A stretch of 64,000 nt of DNA from Pelecanus crispus (lineage: Eukaryota; Chordata; Aves; Pelecaniformes; Pelecanidae). Shown here one piece after another: positions 51,677 to 64,000 of this stretch (position 1 is the first letter of the stretch; each line of letters begins with the position of its first letter). Location of the stretch: contig NC_134656.1 in assembly GCF_030463565.1 (NCBI RefSeq), forward strand, positions 129,001 to 193,000, written 5' to 3'. The notes beneath the pieces were generated by a model. That model made no database searches, had not been told where the DNA came from, and saw only the letters and a program-made list of their open reading frames with translations. The position numbers and the translations under genes are program-made.

Positions 51677-54600
51677 GTAAGCTCTGAATTCTTGTGGCTG
51701 ATGCTACGGCATACGTTGGTTCAGCAGGCCTTCTTGGTTCTGCCTTCTCTCTTTATTACACTGTAATTGGATGTTAGAGAAAGTCAGATTTTTAGGATCA
51801 GGAGGGCCTCTTCTGACTTGCAGGGTGGCATGCTTGGCAGACTTTTCCTGTCCTCAGAAATATCAGGTATTGGGCATTGACTTGTGAACAGGCTGAGGAT
51901 AGCTGGTACAGGTAGGCTTGCTATGGATACTGACCCCAATAATGCCTGCTGTACAGGGGGCTGCAATCTTCTAAATATATCTGGGTTCAAAGCATTTCTG
52001 TATTTATGCAGATTCCTAAGTGCTTTGCTCTGCTTATGCAAGGTGCTGTTCTGGTCCTGGGTTCCTTATGCTTTATTGCCTGAATTCCTAGTTTACTTTG
52101 GACAAAAGAAGACCAGCTACTTCAGGGTGAGGTAGAAGAAAGAAGTATAGTCCAATTTACTGATTGTAATGGGAATGAAAACAGCACCAGCAGCTGTGTA
52201 TGCATTTAGGGTTAGAGGCCTCTTGAGAACATACTTGCTGCAAGTTAACATGTCTCTCTTAGCAAAGAGTAAATTGTATGTTTCTGTCTGGGAATGAGAG
52301 AATAGAACACTGATGATCAAAATTTGTGAAGAAAGGAGAGTATGTTAACACATGCTCATGAGATTTGGAGACTGTTTCCATAGGACAGCGTACGCTCGGT
52401 GCTTTCTGTTTGTGAATTAGTCTAGCCCTGTGGGCTTTGAAGGCTTCTTGGAAATGCTAATTTAACTGAACTCTCATATGAGCAGTCTTTCTTTGTGTGA
52501 CCTCACCTTATCCAAGCTGGAGTTTTTTACCTGGAGTTTTGCACCTTCTCTGAAGGACAGGCTTTCCTCTTTGTTGTCAAGATGAGAGTGGTGAAATTTT
52601 TATCCAGAGCGAATCTTGGAGCAGGAGATGGCTTGGTTGTCTTCCCTCCAGGATTAGGAAGTAAAATACCAGGTGTTGTTTGTGTAACTGCTTGACTCTA
52701 ACTTACGATAGGAATCATATAAATGCTTTTCTATTATCGCCCCCGAGGCCTGCTCAGCCTGATCAGTGCGCTGAGTCTTGCTTTTCTGAGGCCAGCTCTT
52801 TCTTGAGTTAGTCTGAGCTAATGCTGTGCTGCTTATCTGAAAGGTTGGAGATGTTATTTTAAGAAACTGGCAAAGCTGAACCTAACTTGACTGGCACTTT
52901 TCTGCATGAGACGTGTTTAATCTTATAGTCATTTTATGGGTTTTAAGAAAACAAGCTGCTCTTGGGATTGATGCTAAAAAGGAAAGAGAAGGCCAGAAGG
53001 ACTACTGACTGTAATAATCTCTGTGAGTTTGGGTAAGCTGCGCATTTTCAGAATATCATGAAATTCCAAATCTGGCTTGCCAGATACTTTCCAAGGGGTG
53101 GGATGGTAGAGCGGTCAAAGTCTGGCTGTCGTAGGAGTGGAGGAGGATGGTGTTCCTGCGCGCGTGCAATACCAATCTCCCTTTGGGGTTGGCTGAAGCC
53201 CCAGATAGCTTTGGAGTTCAGGCTTCCTGGATTCTTGCAGGAACTGCAAAGACCATACGTGTGCTGAGCATAGAGCAAATTGAGCAAGGCAGCTTCAGAA
53301 GGGCTTCTCATGGTAAACGATGCTTGTTTTAATAGGGGAATGGCTGATTTTTCTCCCCAGCAAGTGCCTTCATTGTAAAGCAAGTATCTCTGATCTGGTG
53401 GAGACTTGAGGGCAAGGCTAGCTGTGGTGATAACACTGAGCATTTCTAGGAGGTGCTATGAAAGAAATGCTAAACTTGCACCCCTCATCCTCAATTCCAG
53501 CAGGAAGGAGTGATGACAACGGTGTGACTATCTCAGAAGGCTGCACCAGGAGATCATAGCATTCTTTTTTTCTAGGTGAGGAAGCTGCCTCAACTGGAGT
53601 GAGAAGATAGTCATAGGGGGCTGATAAAGGGGTTTGTGTGTGTACAAATGCAGAGAAACATTATCGTACCTGAGTTTTCATATCTCTCCATGCAGTGATA
53701 CCAGTCTCTCTAAGGGAAGGAAGAGGCATATGAGCTTCATTAATTGAGAACATGTGGATCTCTAGTGGATCTCTAGGTCAACATCTTATACAGGCCAGAC
53801 ATAGATGCCTTTTGTGGTACACTCAGCTAATTTCATAGAAATTCCCTTTTCCAGGACAGTCATGTAGATAGATTTCCTGGGCCAGGTATCTATTGCAGCT
53901 GCTTGGTCTTTGCTGATCCGTGAAAAGTTTTTTCTTCTTTACTTGCCTTGCATCAGGAAAATTCCAAAGGCTGCTGGTTTCCCTTCAGGTCTTAGCCTGT
54001 CTTAGCATCTCTCTTCCAGTTGATCAAGGAAGTCAGGAAAGTATGTTAATCATGAAGTAATGTCCCAGCTCGGCCCTGTCTCATCTCTATTTGGGGAAAG
54101 GGGGATTGGGTTGCCCCAGTAGGAGAAATAGGAGCTTCCATAGGAGCTGGGAAATTGTTCTTCGGATGCTTACCATCTCATTCAGGCTGTGCTGGAAGTT
54201 GAGTCACAGGAGGAGTCCTTAAGGACAGGACTATTTCTGTGTCGGTCAGATCTCATTTTTGGCAGCTTGAAGCCTTTGTTCTGAGAACCGCTCATAAGAA
54301 GTGTTGTCTCTCTCCCATGTGACTTTCTCCCTATGGCTCTGTGGGAGAGAACGGGTCTGCTCCCTCCACCCAGGAGAGGATTAAAAAGGAACTGAACAAG
54401 TGCATTTCTTTACAGCCCCTTACTACCAGATGAAGCACAAACCAGCGTGTCTGACACCTGTCTGGGACCAAACCCTGAACACAAACTTATGCTCTAAGGC
54501 AGATAAAGGAGTAAAAGGTAGACCTCCAGAGCAAATGCTGAGTTAAATTTCTTCTGTGATGGATATTCATGTTTTGGAGTTATGATGTTGTAGGAAGGGA

Positions 54601-55105
54601 ATGGGATGAAGCTAGCTGCTGCTATTCTGCCTAGGAGCCTGTTTGGGTATCCTGAGTGGATCAAGGTATCTGACAAATATGAATGGGGCACCAGCAGACA
54701 CCAGCCCATGGGAGGGAGGCTACCTGGACAGTATGTTCTCTCTCTCGCATACAGACGGTAGCTGAGCCTAGGGAGCTGTTGCTTTACTAGTCCTGTAAAC
54801 TGACCTGGCAGTACGGACAGTGGGTGGCAGATGGGGCTTTGCTGATCAAAGTGACTCTCCTTCTTGTGTGAGTACCCCAACAAGGTCTCAGACATATTCC
54901 TTAGGTGATAAGGTTGGGCATGCAATTTCGCAGTGTGCCATTTTAGTATGAGGCCTTGATCTCTGGTACACTGGATGTTCTGTCCCTAGCAGGTCCAGCA
55001 AACCATAAGGCTGGTTTTATGTATTGTTTTGAAACTTGGCACTAGATGCAATGTAACAATCAAAATAGTTTTCAGAGAGCTGCTTGCTATCCTTTCTCTC
55101 AACAG

Positions 55106-58100
55106 GTGTAGGGGTGTATGCTGTTGTAAAGGTACCTGGAGGAGTCTGGAGCAATGCCACCACCCTCGGACATTGTGAAAGTAGCTGTTGAGTGGCCAGG
55201 TGCCAATGCCCAGCTGCTGGAAATAGATCAGGTGAGACCTGGTAACTACATGGGGGAGGAAATGCACCACAACCTTGATGCTGGAATGTGGGAAGCATAG
55301 AAATGGGCAGTATTCGTTTCTGGGAGAGAGGAACACGGCTACTGAGGACTCTCTCTTTCTCTTCTAGAAAAGGCCTCTTGCATCCATCATCAAGGAGGTC
55401 TGTGATGGGTGAGTAGTTCTCTGGGAACCCTTGCAGAGAAAGTCTGTACCCCTGACAAATCTTGCTGGGGTGCTGTGGAAAGTCTCTGCTGCTGGTCAGT
55501 GTACTGCTAGCACGATCCATGCTGCCTGCTGCCAGTTTTTGCCACGGAATGGGCCAGGCTTTAAATCGGGAAGAAGAGGATCTGGAAAACAGGGGCTTTG
55601 CATCTTTATTCCAATTCTGAGTGTGTGCATATGTATGCCTCTGGGGTCAGTGTCTCCAAGGATTGGCCCATCCTGCTGTTCCTGAAGTGCAGGCCTCTTC
55701 AGACATTCCACAGAGCTTGACTTAAAGTAGGCTGAAGTCCTGTCCCCACTTCAACAGGAAGGTGTTTTCTGTCCTCTTTGGGAGACCTAGTTTCACATGC
55801 TAAAGCTTTGCTTGAAAATTCTTTTCCACCGTCCTGGGATCAAACTCCTCTTCCTAATTGAGAGCCAGAAGAAAGAGGAGGAGGAAGCTTATGTATCCTT
55901 CTTCTTCCCCTGCCAGGTGGTCGTTGCCAAACCCCGAGTACTACACCTTGCGGTATGCTGATGGTCCTCAGCTGTACATCACAGAGCAGGTCAGTGTGAG
56001 AGGTAGCAATTTGCTTGTGTCCTGGGCAAAAGTGCAGAATGCCTTGGACAAGTGTCATGGAATAATACTGTTGCTAATCCTTGAGGGGCAGCATCTCTGC
56101 TATCAAAAATACTCAGACTTGAATGGTGTCGTTCAGCTGAGGAGCCTTGCACTTCTCCCTTTGCATGCCCATAGGTGCAAGGACCCAGTGACTCAATTCA
56201 ATACCCGTAGTAGGGTTGTGTGGTACAGGAACCCTTTTACTTGGGCATACAAATGTGCACTGTAGATTCAGTTGCATTCTTTTCCCCCCACTTTTCTGCA
56301 GTTTAAAGTTTATGTTTTCTTTCAGACTCGCTGTGATATCAAGAATGGAACTATCCTACAGCTGGCAGTCTCTCCGGTAAATGCTTCCTCACATCTCTTT
56401 TTCTCAGTAGCTGTCCTCGTATAACAGGCTGTTTCTTGCCTCTCAACTTTTCTTTCTCCTTCTCCCTAAATTGTAGGGGGCTTACCTTTGTTGTGGGTCA
56501 TTCTGCACAATGAGGCGCACACTCTTGTTTTCCTTCCTCATTGTTGTGTGTTTCTTTCCTTTGGATGCTCTGCTCTTTTATAGGACTTTCTGTAAATAAA
56601 TCCAGTCTACATTTTTATTGCATCTCCTAGATTAGCATGTTGTAAAGCACCTGACGGGCATATTCTCAATATGAGTGCCATTAGTATTATCAGTTGGAAG
56701 GCAACACTACTGGTGCCTTAATGCAGAAATTAAAATAAGAGACACATTTGATGCAGGGGGTTGTTCCTAGTGAATTCTTGCAATTGTGACCTCAACAGTT
56801 GTCTTTTGCAGACTTGCTGCAGCTTCCTTTTTATTGACATTCTTAAACCTTTTTTGTGCAAGTGTCATGGCATATAGCTGAGAGTGAGTAGAACAGGAAG
56901 AAGTTATTTGGGCAAGAGGTGGTTGAGAGGATATCATTGATCTATGTCTGAGAAATCTTACAGAATGTCGTGTGGATACACAAAATGAGCTTGTGCTTCT
57001 CTTTGAATCTATGAGAGATTTTTTTTTTTTAACATCATATTTTTTTTAATGGTCTCGCTCCATTTTTCTGTATCCACCTCCACTCACCTCACCAAGAAGA
57101 AAATCAAGCATTTAAACTAACATGTAAAATAGCATTTTACTCACCTCCTGCTTGGCTGTAACTGTTGCTGAGTGCAACCTTTTTTTAGTCTTATCTTAGA
57201 CTTGCTGACTGCTGCTACTTATCCTGTCATTGCTGGTGTCTCTCTACCCTTGCTGTGCTCTCTCTGCCCATCCACAGACTTCTGACAGAATGCTGATGCT
57301 GGCAGAACTCGGTCTGCAGGTGGCTAGTCTGTAACTGGCATCATCCCTCTTTCCTCCCAGTCCAGGGCAGCTCGCCAGCTGATGGAGAGGATCCAGTCGC
57401 ACAGTATGGAAGCCCGACTGGATGCCATGAAGGAACTGGCTAAACTTTCAGCAGATGTGACCTTTGCCACAGAGTTCATCAACATGGAAGGGGTTACAGT
57501 GCTGACACGGCTTGTGGAGAGTGGGACCAAGCTTCTGTCCCAGTAAGTTTCCTGTATTCCAGGCCTCTGGAACAGGGCCTCAAATAAGGGGCTAATTTTG
57601 CTTGCTGAAGTGGCATTAAGCAACTAACCTCATAGCAAATGCCAATTTATTAATTGAGACAAAGTCTTTCTAGCCGTTTGCTAAACCTCGTGAGGCAAAA
57701 GAGGAGACATTTAGGATGTGTGAAACTTGCATTGAAAGGTCACCTTGATAATTTAAATCACTTCTATTAACTTTCTTGTGGTCATAATCTCCTCGAGCAG
57801 TTATTCATCTGCAGTCTAAGGGAGAAGGTAACCACGACAGTATCCTATGAAAAACCCACATGCAGTTGCACAGAGGAACATTCCTGTAGAACTGGCAGCA
57901 TATACACGCCAGTCAGCAGCAAGCATGTTGCTGGCTCTTGTACGCATGGTCAGTACTTTTTGACCTGCATCATAAGAAGAGTTGCTATGAAGGCCAAAGA
58001 TCTGTTTATCTGAGGGAATGGAAGGGGCTAAAGAAAGTATAGCAGAGAAAGTACCAGCCTTCAGTCTCCAGCAGTTTTCAACTTTTGGGTTTCCTGAGCA

Positions 58101-61100
58101 GAAATTGTATCTCTTTGTTTTAAGAACCTTTGGGTGTTTCTTCCACAGATTTTTCTTCTTCATTTTTTTAATCAATTTATCCTTTTGATATCTACAGCAC
58201 TGTGTGGAAATGAAGTTCCACAGTTACTTGTTGGATTTGTTCAGAGACCTTCAGTATTGTGGGGGGTTGACCTCGGCTGGCTGCCAGCTGCCCACTAAGC
58301 CACACTCTCACTCCTCCTCCTCAACAGGACAGTGGAAGAAAACAAGATGAAAAAGCTCATGGGTTGGGCAAACCAGACTTGACTTGGAGAAACTTAATTC
58401 AATTTTTTGTCAATTAAAAATAGAGTAGGATGGTAAGGAACAAAGACAAAAGTAAAGCCACCTTCCCTCCACTCCCTTCTTTCCGGGCTCAGCTTTACTC
58501 CTTCACTCCCCACTCTTCTGCCTCCTCCCCGCATCGAGCTGCGCGGGAGGGATGGGGAATGGGGGTTGTGGTCAGCCCACAACACTTCGCCTCTGCTGCT
58601 CCTTCCTGATCTCGCTTTTCCCCTGCTCCAGTGTGGGGTACCTCCCACGGGATGCAGTCCTTCACAAACTGCTTCAGTGTGGGTCCCCCACAAGACACAG
58701 TCCGTCAGGAACACGCTGCTGCAGTGTGGGTCCCCTGTGGGCCACAGTTCCTGCCAGAAAACCTGCTCCTGCATGGATTCCTCTCAATAGGCTGCAGCTC
58801 CTGCTGGGAGCCTGGTCCAGCATGGGCCCCCCCACAGGCTGCAGCTTCCTTCAGGGCATCTCCACCTGCTGCAGCATGGGGTCCTCCACAGTGCAGTGTG
58901 AATGTCTGCTCCACCATGGTGGTCCACAGGCAGCAGGGGACAACCTGCTTCCCTGTGGTCTCTCCACAAGCTGCAGGGGAATCTCTGCTCCAGCACCTGG
59001 AGCACCTCCTCGCCCTCCTCCTTCACTGATCTCGATGTCTGCAGGGTGGTTTCTCTCACGTGGTTTTTTCACCCCTCTCTCACAGCTGCTGTGCAGCATT
59101 TTTTTTTACCCTGTCTTAAATATGCTTACACAGAAGTGCCACCAGCTTGGCTGATGGGCTCAGCTTTGGCCAGTTGTGGGTTCATCACAGAGGCGTCTGG
59201 GACCAGCTGTGTCTGACACGGGCAGCCCCAGCCACTCCTCACAGAGGCTGCCCTGCAGCCCCCTGCTACCAAAACCTTGCCACATAAACCCAGTACCCAT
59301 ATAGATGCAAAACATAACTTCCCTCTACGAAAGCCGTAGCAGTTCTTCCCTGTTAAATAGTTCTTTTTCTTCTAGTGGTATTATTCTTTTATTATAGATT
59401 CCACCTATCTTTCTGGTTACAAATACCTAAATGCCTGATACGTCCTTCAGATTCCTGCCTGAGTCCTCTCTAAAAATTGGCATTATATTTGCCACTTTCT
59501 GCAGAGCACAATAAATAGTTTGGCAATGTTTTGTTTTACCATGGTTCCTTTGGAATTCTTCAGTGAATATCATCTGGTCCTGGAGATCTGTTTTTCATAT
59601 TAATGGCTTGTTCCAGAATGCCTTCTAGTGACGATCAAATGACAAATTTGAAGACTTTTCTTCTCTCTTAAAAAACAAACAAAAAAAAACTGGAAAAAAA
59701 CAAACTCTGATCTGGAAGTTTCCCCAAGCACATTCACAGTGAACTCTAATGCAAATAATTCACTTGGCTTTTCCACTGTAGTTGTTCTGTTTCATTGAAA
59801 GCACTTTTAAAGTCTTGATAACTTATTGTCGTAACATTTATAGGTCTTCTATTTTCTTATATATTAGCAACCAATATGTTTTCAGCATGTTTTGCAATCT
59901 TTCCCTCAGTCTTTGTTACCTTTCTGTCTTGTGGTTATGTATTAAATTTTCCGCAATTCATGCTGTGTTTTTGTTTTGTTTCAAACCAGGTCCCAATACT
60001 TACAGAATGGCAATTAATTTTTCTTTGTTTTTCTCTGATGTTAAAACATGTTTGTTTGGGTTTTGTGTGTGTGTGTGGAGGGGCTATAATTTCCAAAAAT
60101 GTTTGCATGTTTTGTGATATAAATTTACTCCGGAGCTCAGATCTGACAACAGTTGAAAAACCTAGCGTTTGCAGATAGTTTAAATTTGCAGTTGATCAGC
60201 TTAAAAAGCTTTCCCCTTTTCAAGTTGGTCTTTTTTTAACTGATGGTCATTGTACTGAATAGTCCGGATTTTGCTGGGTTTTGGTTGGGTTTGGTTTTTC
60301 TTTTCCCTCACATGAAAGCGTTGAATTTGAGTAGTGATACTTTGCACTGCTCAGGAATAATTACTGCATTGCTGCTTCTCCTGTTATTCCTTTGACTAGC
60401 CAGGTACTGATCCAGGTGGTTGTGAGTCTCTGGTGGCAGGACTAGGGACTTACTGTTCCTAGTTTTAATTTGTGCTTGTAATCAGGAAAAATAAAAGATA
60501 ATTCCACAAAACAATAAAATTATCTTCACAAATGCAAATACTTTATTGCTCCCCCAGCTGCCAAACTGTAGCCTGTTTTATTAGGAAAAGGTGGTGACAT
60601 TTTTCTCTTATCAAGCTTATTCTGCTTGGACAGGCTTTTTTCTTGCTACCAGATCTCTTATAACTGCATTCTTCATTTTCTCAGTTACAGTGAGATGTTA
60701 GCTTTCACCCTGACTGCCTTCTTGGAGCTCATGGACCATGGTATTGTCTCTTGGGACATGGTCTCAATAACCTTCATCAAACAGGTGAGTTTGGGTAATG
60801 GGGTGAGTGGATGCTATTTCTTTTTGTGCTTTAATGCAGCTTCCAGGAAGAGCAAGATGACTCTTGAGAAGCTGGGTGCTCATTGAGAAGCACAGCGCAC
60901 CCTGCTTTCTGAGCCCTGTCTCCCTTAGCTTGTCTCACTGACCACAAGGTTTCCGGGATGAGCATCTGGTGACCTGCTGGTTCATCTGTTTTTAGATTGC
61001 AGGGTATGTGAGTCAGCCTATGGTAGATGTCTCCATCCTCCAACGATCCCTAGCCATTCTAGAAAGCATGGTGCTAAACAGTCAGACTCTGTATCAGAAG

Positions 61101-63425
61101 ATAGCAGAAGAAATCACCGTGGGGCAGCTCATTTCTCATCTGCAAGTGTGAGTGTCCACCCAACAGTGGGGTGATTTAAATCAATTTTATGACTGTTAAT
61201 TTGACAATACATCCTTTAAAACACTTAAAGATGCTATTTTTAAAGTATTACTGATATGACATCTTACTTGAACTTCAGGATTTCTAACAGATTTAAAAAA
61301 AAGTAAGATCCTGGAAAAATATGTTCTGTGTTCTGGAAGCACTTAAGCACATGAGTATATGTCTTGAACAAAGATTATTTTGCTTTAACAACTGCACAAG
61401 TGTGTTCAGTGTTAGGACCAAACCTGCGTTTTACTAGAACAACTTCCCAAAGCTTCTGCATCCAGTCATCTGTAACCTTCACCCCTCTTTAAATTGTCTC
61501 CACTAGAATCTAAGAGCTCAAAATCTTCTGGTTTTTGTCCTGCATATTAAGGAAGAAAACAATGGCTTTTCTTGCCCCCACCCTCCCTTTCCAGACAAAC
61601 TGACAAATTAATATCTGGCTTTTAAGGCTGTTTGTCTAGGTCAGTTCTGCTCTTCCATAAGAAAAGAAGTATGCATTTGTTAGAGCTTTAAGTAGTTGTT
61701 TGTTTGTTTGTTTGTTTTCTCAAGCCTTTTTATTCTGAAAATGTGGAAAAGCACCATTTGTGAATATGATTAATATTCCTTAATCAATGAACAGTAGTTT
61801 AACAAAATTACAGTGCAAACAATATATGGCATCAATTTCCCTGTGTGCTTAGAGTGTTTATACATTTGAAATTGGTTAACAGAAAAGCTAAACAATTTCT
61901 CATTAACACTGCAGCAACTTTGTTCTGCAAAGAGTGTATGTTCTTTCAGCTTTGTAATTTCTATTTTAGTAAAACACCGTTTTGGTCCTAATGCTGAACA
62001 CACTTGTGCAGTTGTTTAAGCAAAATATCTTTGTTCAAGACGTACTCATATGCTTAAGTGCTTCCAGAACACAGACGGTTGCTGAAGAAAGTATCTATGC
62101 AGGGAATATTGTAGAAAGGGAGGCTGGAGAGTGAGTCAGAATTTGCTGGTGTTTGTTTGGCAAGACTATCAGGAGGGAACAATCTTTAACAGAGGATAGG
62201 TTCTGGAAGAACAGGTCCACGGAAACAAGTCTGAAAGAGACGAGTTGGAAGAGGAGAAATTACTTTAAAAATTGTTTTGCTGTGTCAAAAAGCAAGCAGT
62301 GTAGTGAAAAGAACAGCAAACGCCAAAAAGGAGGGTAGAAGAGGTGAAGGCACAGACTTCAGAGACCTGGGAAGCTTCCAAGCCCAATGAAAGCCTAGGA
62401 TGATGCATGAACACTTGCATGTTTGAAGTAGGGCAGATTGACCAAAATGAAGAAGATCTGGAAGGGAGCAATAGAAGAGAGAACATGGTTGTTATCCAGA
62501 GATATGCCAGGAATAAATGCCAAAGTGGGGAAAATAGGCATTTAAGCTAAAAGATGTTTTAGCTTTAGATGTTTTATGAAAATTAATTTTTATTTTTTTT
62601 TTAAAGTATACACACACACACAAATCCATTTAGGTGATGCACTGGACTTCTGTTAATCAGAAGAGCTTGAAGTTCTGCAGAAGTCTCCCAAGAGTAATAG
62701 TATAGCAAGAAACAAAACTGGATTTGATGGAGCATCAAGATGGGGGTGGAAAAGAGTGTGATCAGCATTTGGAAGCTTATTCAAAACATGACAAGTGAAA
62801 CCACACGCTTTGCATGTTCTAGGAAGGGACTAAGCGCCCTTTACCTGAAGAAGCTCTTTGGTGATAATAAGAAAAAGACGTGTGGGTTGGGCCAAACTAC
62901 TGAGGTTGGAAGGCAATGCCATAGAGAGAGGCGTGCTTCCCCCTTAGTTCCATTTGTTTGGCAGCTTCCATTGACATAGGGGAGAAAAATTACTTGCTCC
63001 GTAGAAGTTTCTAGCTGTATCCATATAACAGACTGCAGTATAACTAGGCTTTACAGAGATAGTTTCAGCATTGGAAACAAACTGTGGTGGTGCTGAACTC
63101 TGAGCTCTGCTGGGCTGCAATCTGCACTATCTTCTGAATAATGGAGCTATCAGTTAGCAATTTCTGTCAGCTTTTTGCAGGCCTTGTGAAGACTTGGATG
63201 GCATGAAAATACATTACCTGAATCCTGCTTGTCCATTGAAATGCAAGACAGCTGTAGTAAATGTTCTTACAGTGCAGGTGAAGCAGCAAGCTATAATGTT
63301 CTATGCTGTCTGTTCTCTTACGATCCTCCCATTTTTGTTTCTGCAGCTCAAACCAAGAGATTCAGACATATGCCATTGCCCTGATCAATGCCCTCTTCCT
63401 GAAGGCACCTGAGGACAAGAGACAG
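55106..63425 (+). CDS. ELMO2: Engulfment and cell motility protein 2, N-terminal part
   Basis: ELMO2 pairs with DOCK1-family exchange factors to activate Rac downstream of RhoG in phagocytosis and migration. The first coding exon starts at 55106 with 48 bp of leader; the ATG is at 55154. Coding pieces: 55154-55231, 55368-55408, 55917-55989, 56326-56376, 57361-57542, 60685-60784, 60996-61147 and 63347-63425. All phases agree and yield 252 residues, from [20 protein letters not shown] to APEDKRQ, about the first third of the roughly 720-residue protein. This covers the Ras-binding-like domain and the start of the armadillo region. [16 protein letters not shown] together with [20 protein letters not shown] points to ELMO2 over ELMO1 or ELMO3. 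The gene continues beyond the window. Confidence 0.95.
58258..59300 (+). mobile_element. LTR of an avian endogenous retrovirus in ELMO2 intron
   Basis: The left edge near TGTGGGGGGTTGACCTC and the right part with CTACCAAAACCTTGCCACAT are typical of a long, common bird LTR family with many GC-rich, tandem-like CAGTGTGGGTCC-type segments between them. No internal retroviral coding region is attached, so it appears to be a solo LTR. The edges are approximate, and target duplications were not convincingly found. It is more diverged from the usual form than the LTR at 20395, so probably older. It lies between ELMO2 coding exons 5 and 6. Confidence 0.72.
61320..62073. repeat. Long imperfect inverted repeat of unknown family
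   Basis: The arm at about 61320-61440 and the arm at about 61966-62073 are reverse complements over roughly 105-120 bp with scattered differences, and are separated by about 525 bp. Shared strings include GCTTAAGTGCTTCCAGAACA and CTGCACAAGTGTGTTCAG. The form fits a foldback or MITE-like DNA element, or two opposite copies of one interspersed repeat. I do not recognise the family. It is in the ELMO2 intron between coding exons 7 and 8. Confidence 0.85.
61699..61718. repeat. (TTTG)n microsatellite
   Basis: About five TTTG units lie in the spacer of the inverted repeat in the ELMO2 intron. Confidence 0.85.
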
Positions 63426-64000
63426 GTTTGTTCCTGCTTTTTGACTTTAAACCTGAATACTGGTTACTGGCTGGCTGTTTACTTTATGCCTTGGAAATCA
63501 TATTGCCTGGGCAAGGCAGACCTTGGTCCTTGCCAAGAACTTATGTAGCTGTTTCGGTATGGCAACATAGGAGGAAAAGTACCATCCCATTAATAACGTG
63601 TTCTGGAGCAGCACATCTATGTTTAGAAGGTGATCAGAAAGGAATCTGAAAGGCCTTGAGAGACAGAAAGTAATCCTCTATACAGCATGGAAATTTTTTT
63701 TTTAAGAAAGTTAATTCCGTATGGGAGAGGTAGGCTGGGTAGAGTCCTTGGGGTTGTATGTACTTGCTAAACCCCACCTCCCCCTCCCCCAAAAAAGGAA
63801 CCTTTCTTAAGTCATAGGGGGACATTCCCACTGGCAGATGTGAGAAATGAAACACCTGTCCTGCTCTGAGGAAGCTCCCAAGATCTCAGCTACGTGCAAG
63901 ATGTGCATATGTCTGTATTGTGTAGCTTTGCTGTGTTAAGCCTTTCTTCTCTAGTGCCCCGTTTGTGCCCTATTTCTGGACTCCGAGCTAAATCCTGTCT
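63426..64000 (+). other. ELMO2: ELMO2 intron running off the window
   Basis: Downstream of the GTTTGT donor at 63426 no further ELMO2 exon is seen. The next expected residues, beginning DMANAF, are not encoded before the window ends. Confidence 0.7.

Larger units (their letters stand above)
48900..55105. other. ELMO2: Presumed first introns of ELMO2
   Basis: About 6 kb between the CpG island and the first coding exon. I see a CR1 tail (50668-50772), a pair of weakly similar direct repeats (near 50357 and 51113), an AT/GT microsatellite (51564-51600) and one possible non-coding exon (51608-51676). No other protein-coding exon is recognisable on either strand. Confidence 0.55.

Noticed and set aside
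53098-53175. A stretch resembling a tRNA A box (GGTAGAGCGGTCAAAG)
   Set aside because: No matching B box, no complementary acceptor stem and no anticodon arm could be drawn.
58552-59216. A 200-codon frame in the ELMO2 intron
   Set aside because: It lies entirely within the retroviral LTR and has LTR composition, with no gene-like motifs.

Overview
The window reads as nuclear DNA of a bird. It carries several 3'-anchored CR1 LINE copies ending in the typical ATTCTATGATTCTA-like tail, two avian-style retroviral LTRs, no SINEs, compact introns and GC-rich CpG-island promoters. The species cannot be named from sequence alone. I rebuilt the genes by reading exon translations, splice sites and intron phases. 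Every intron phase closes in the five host genes described below, apart from the unlocated first exon of EPB42 and the unlocated 3' part of ELMO2.

Layout. 1-7.4 kb: no recognised gene; one nearly intact CR1 3' end, one CR1 fragment and one weak orphan exon candidate. 7.46-15.6 kb (+): EPB42 (erythrocyte protein 4.2, a transglutaminase relative), complete from exon 2 to its normal stop but with two in-frame nonsense codons, so called a recent pseudogene. 16.2-23.6 kb (-): CCNDBP1, convergent with EPB42. 23.8-37.0 kb (-): ZNFX1, an antiviral SF1 helicase with NFX1-type zinc fingers. 37.5-44.3 kb (+): DDX27, a nucleolar DEAD-box helicase, divergent from ZNFX1 across a roughly 0.5 kb shared promoter. 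45.2-47.7 kb (-): SNRPB (Sm B/B'), convergent with DDX27. 48.4-64.0 kb (+): ELMO2, divergent from SNRPB across a CpG island; only its non-coding 5' exons and the first 252 codons are inside the window.

No operon-like cooperation is expected. The genes are paired by shared promoters (ZNFX1/DDX27, SNRPB/ELMO2) and by close spacing (the ZNFX1 poly(A) end lies about 0.2 kb upstream of the CCNDBP1 start). In human, EPB42 and CCNDBP1 lie together on chromosome 15, while ZNFX1, DDX27, SNRPB and ELMO2 lie on chromosome 20 at separate places, so this block is a different arrangement.

Most interesting points: (1) EPB42 keeps the full Cys-His-Asp transglutaminase triad that mammalian protein 4.2 has lost, yet is interrupted by two stops; (2) a textbook interferon-stimulated response element lies in the ZNFX1/DDX27 promoter beside a ten-unit CCCCGG (GGGGCC) hexanucleotide repeat; (3) a five-unit 75-bp coding minisatellite lies in the ZNFX1 N-terminus; (4) a CR1 insertion ends about 25-30 bp from a DDX27 splice acceptor; (5) a long inverted repeat of unknown family lies in an ELMO2 intron. 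No CRISPR array, bacterial-type system or clearly new multi-gene system is present.
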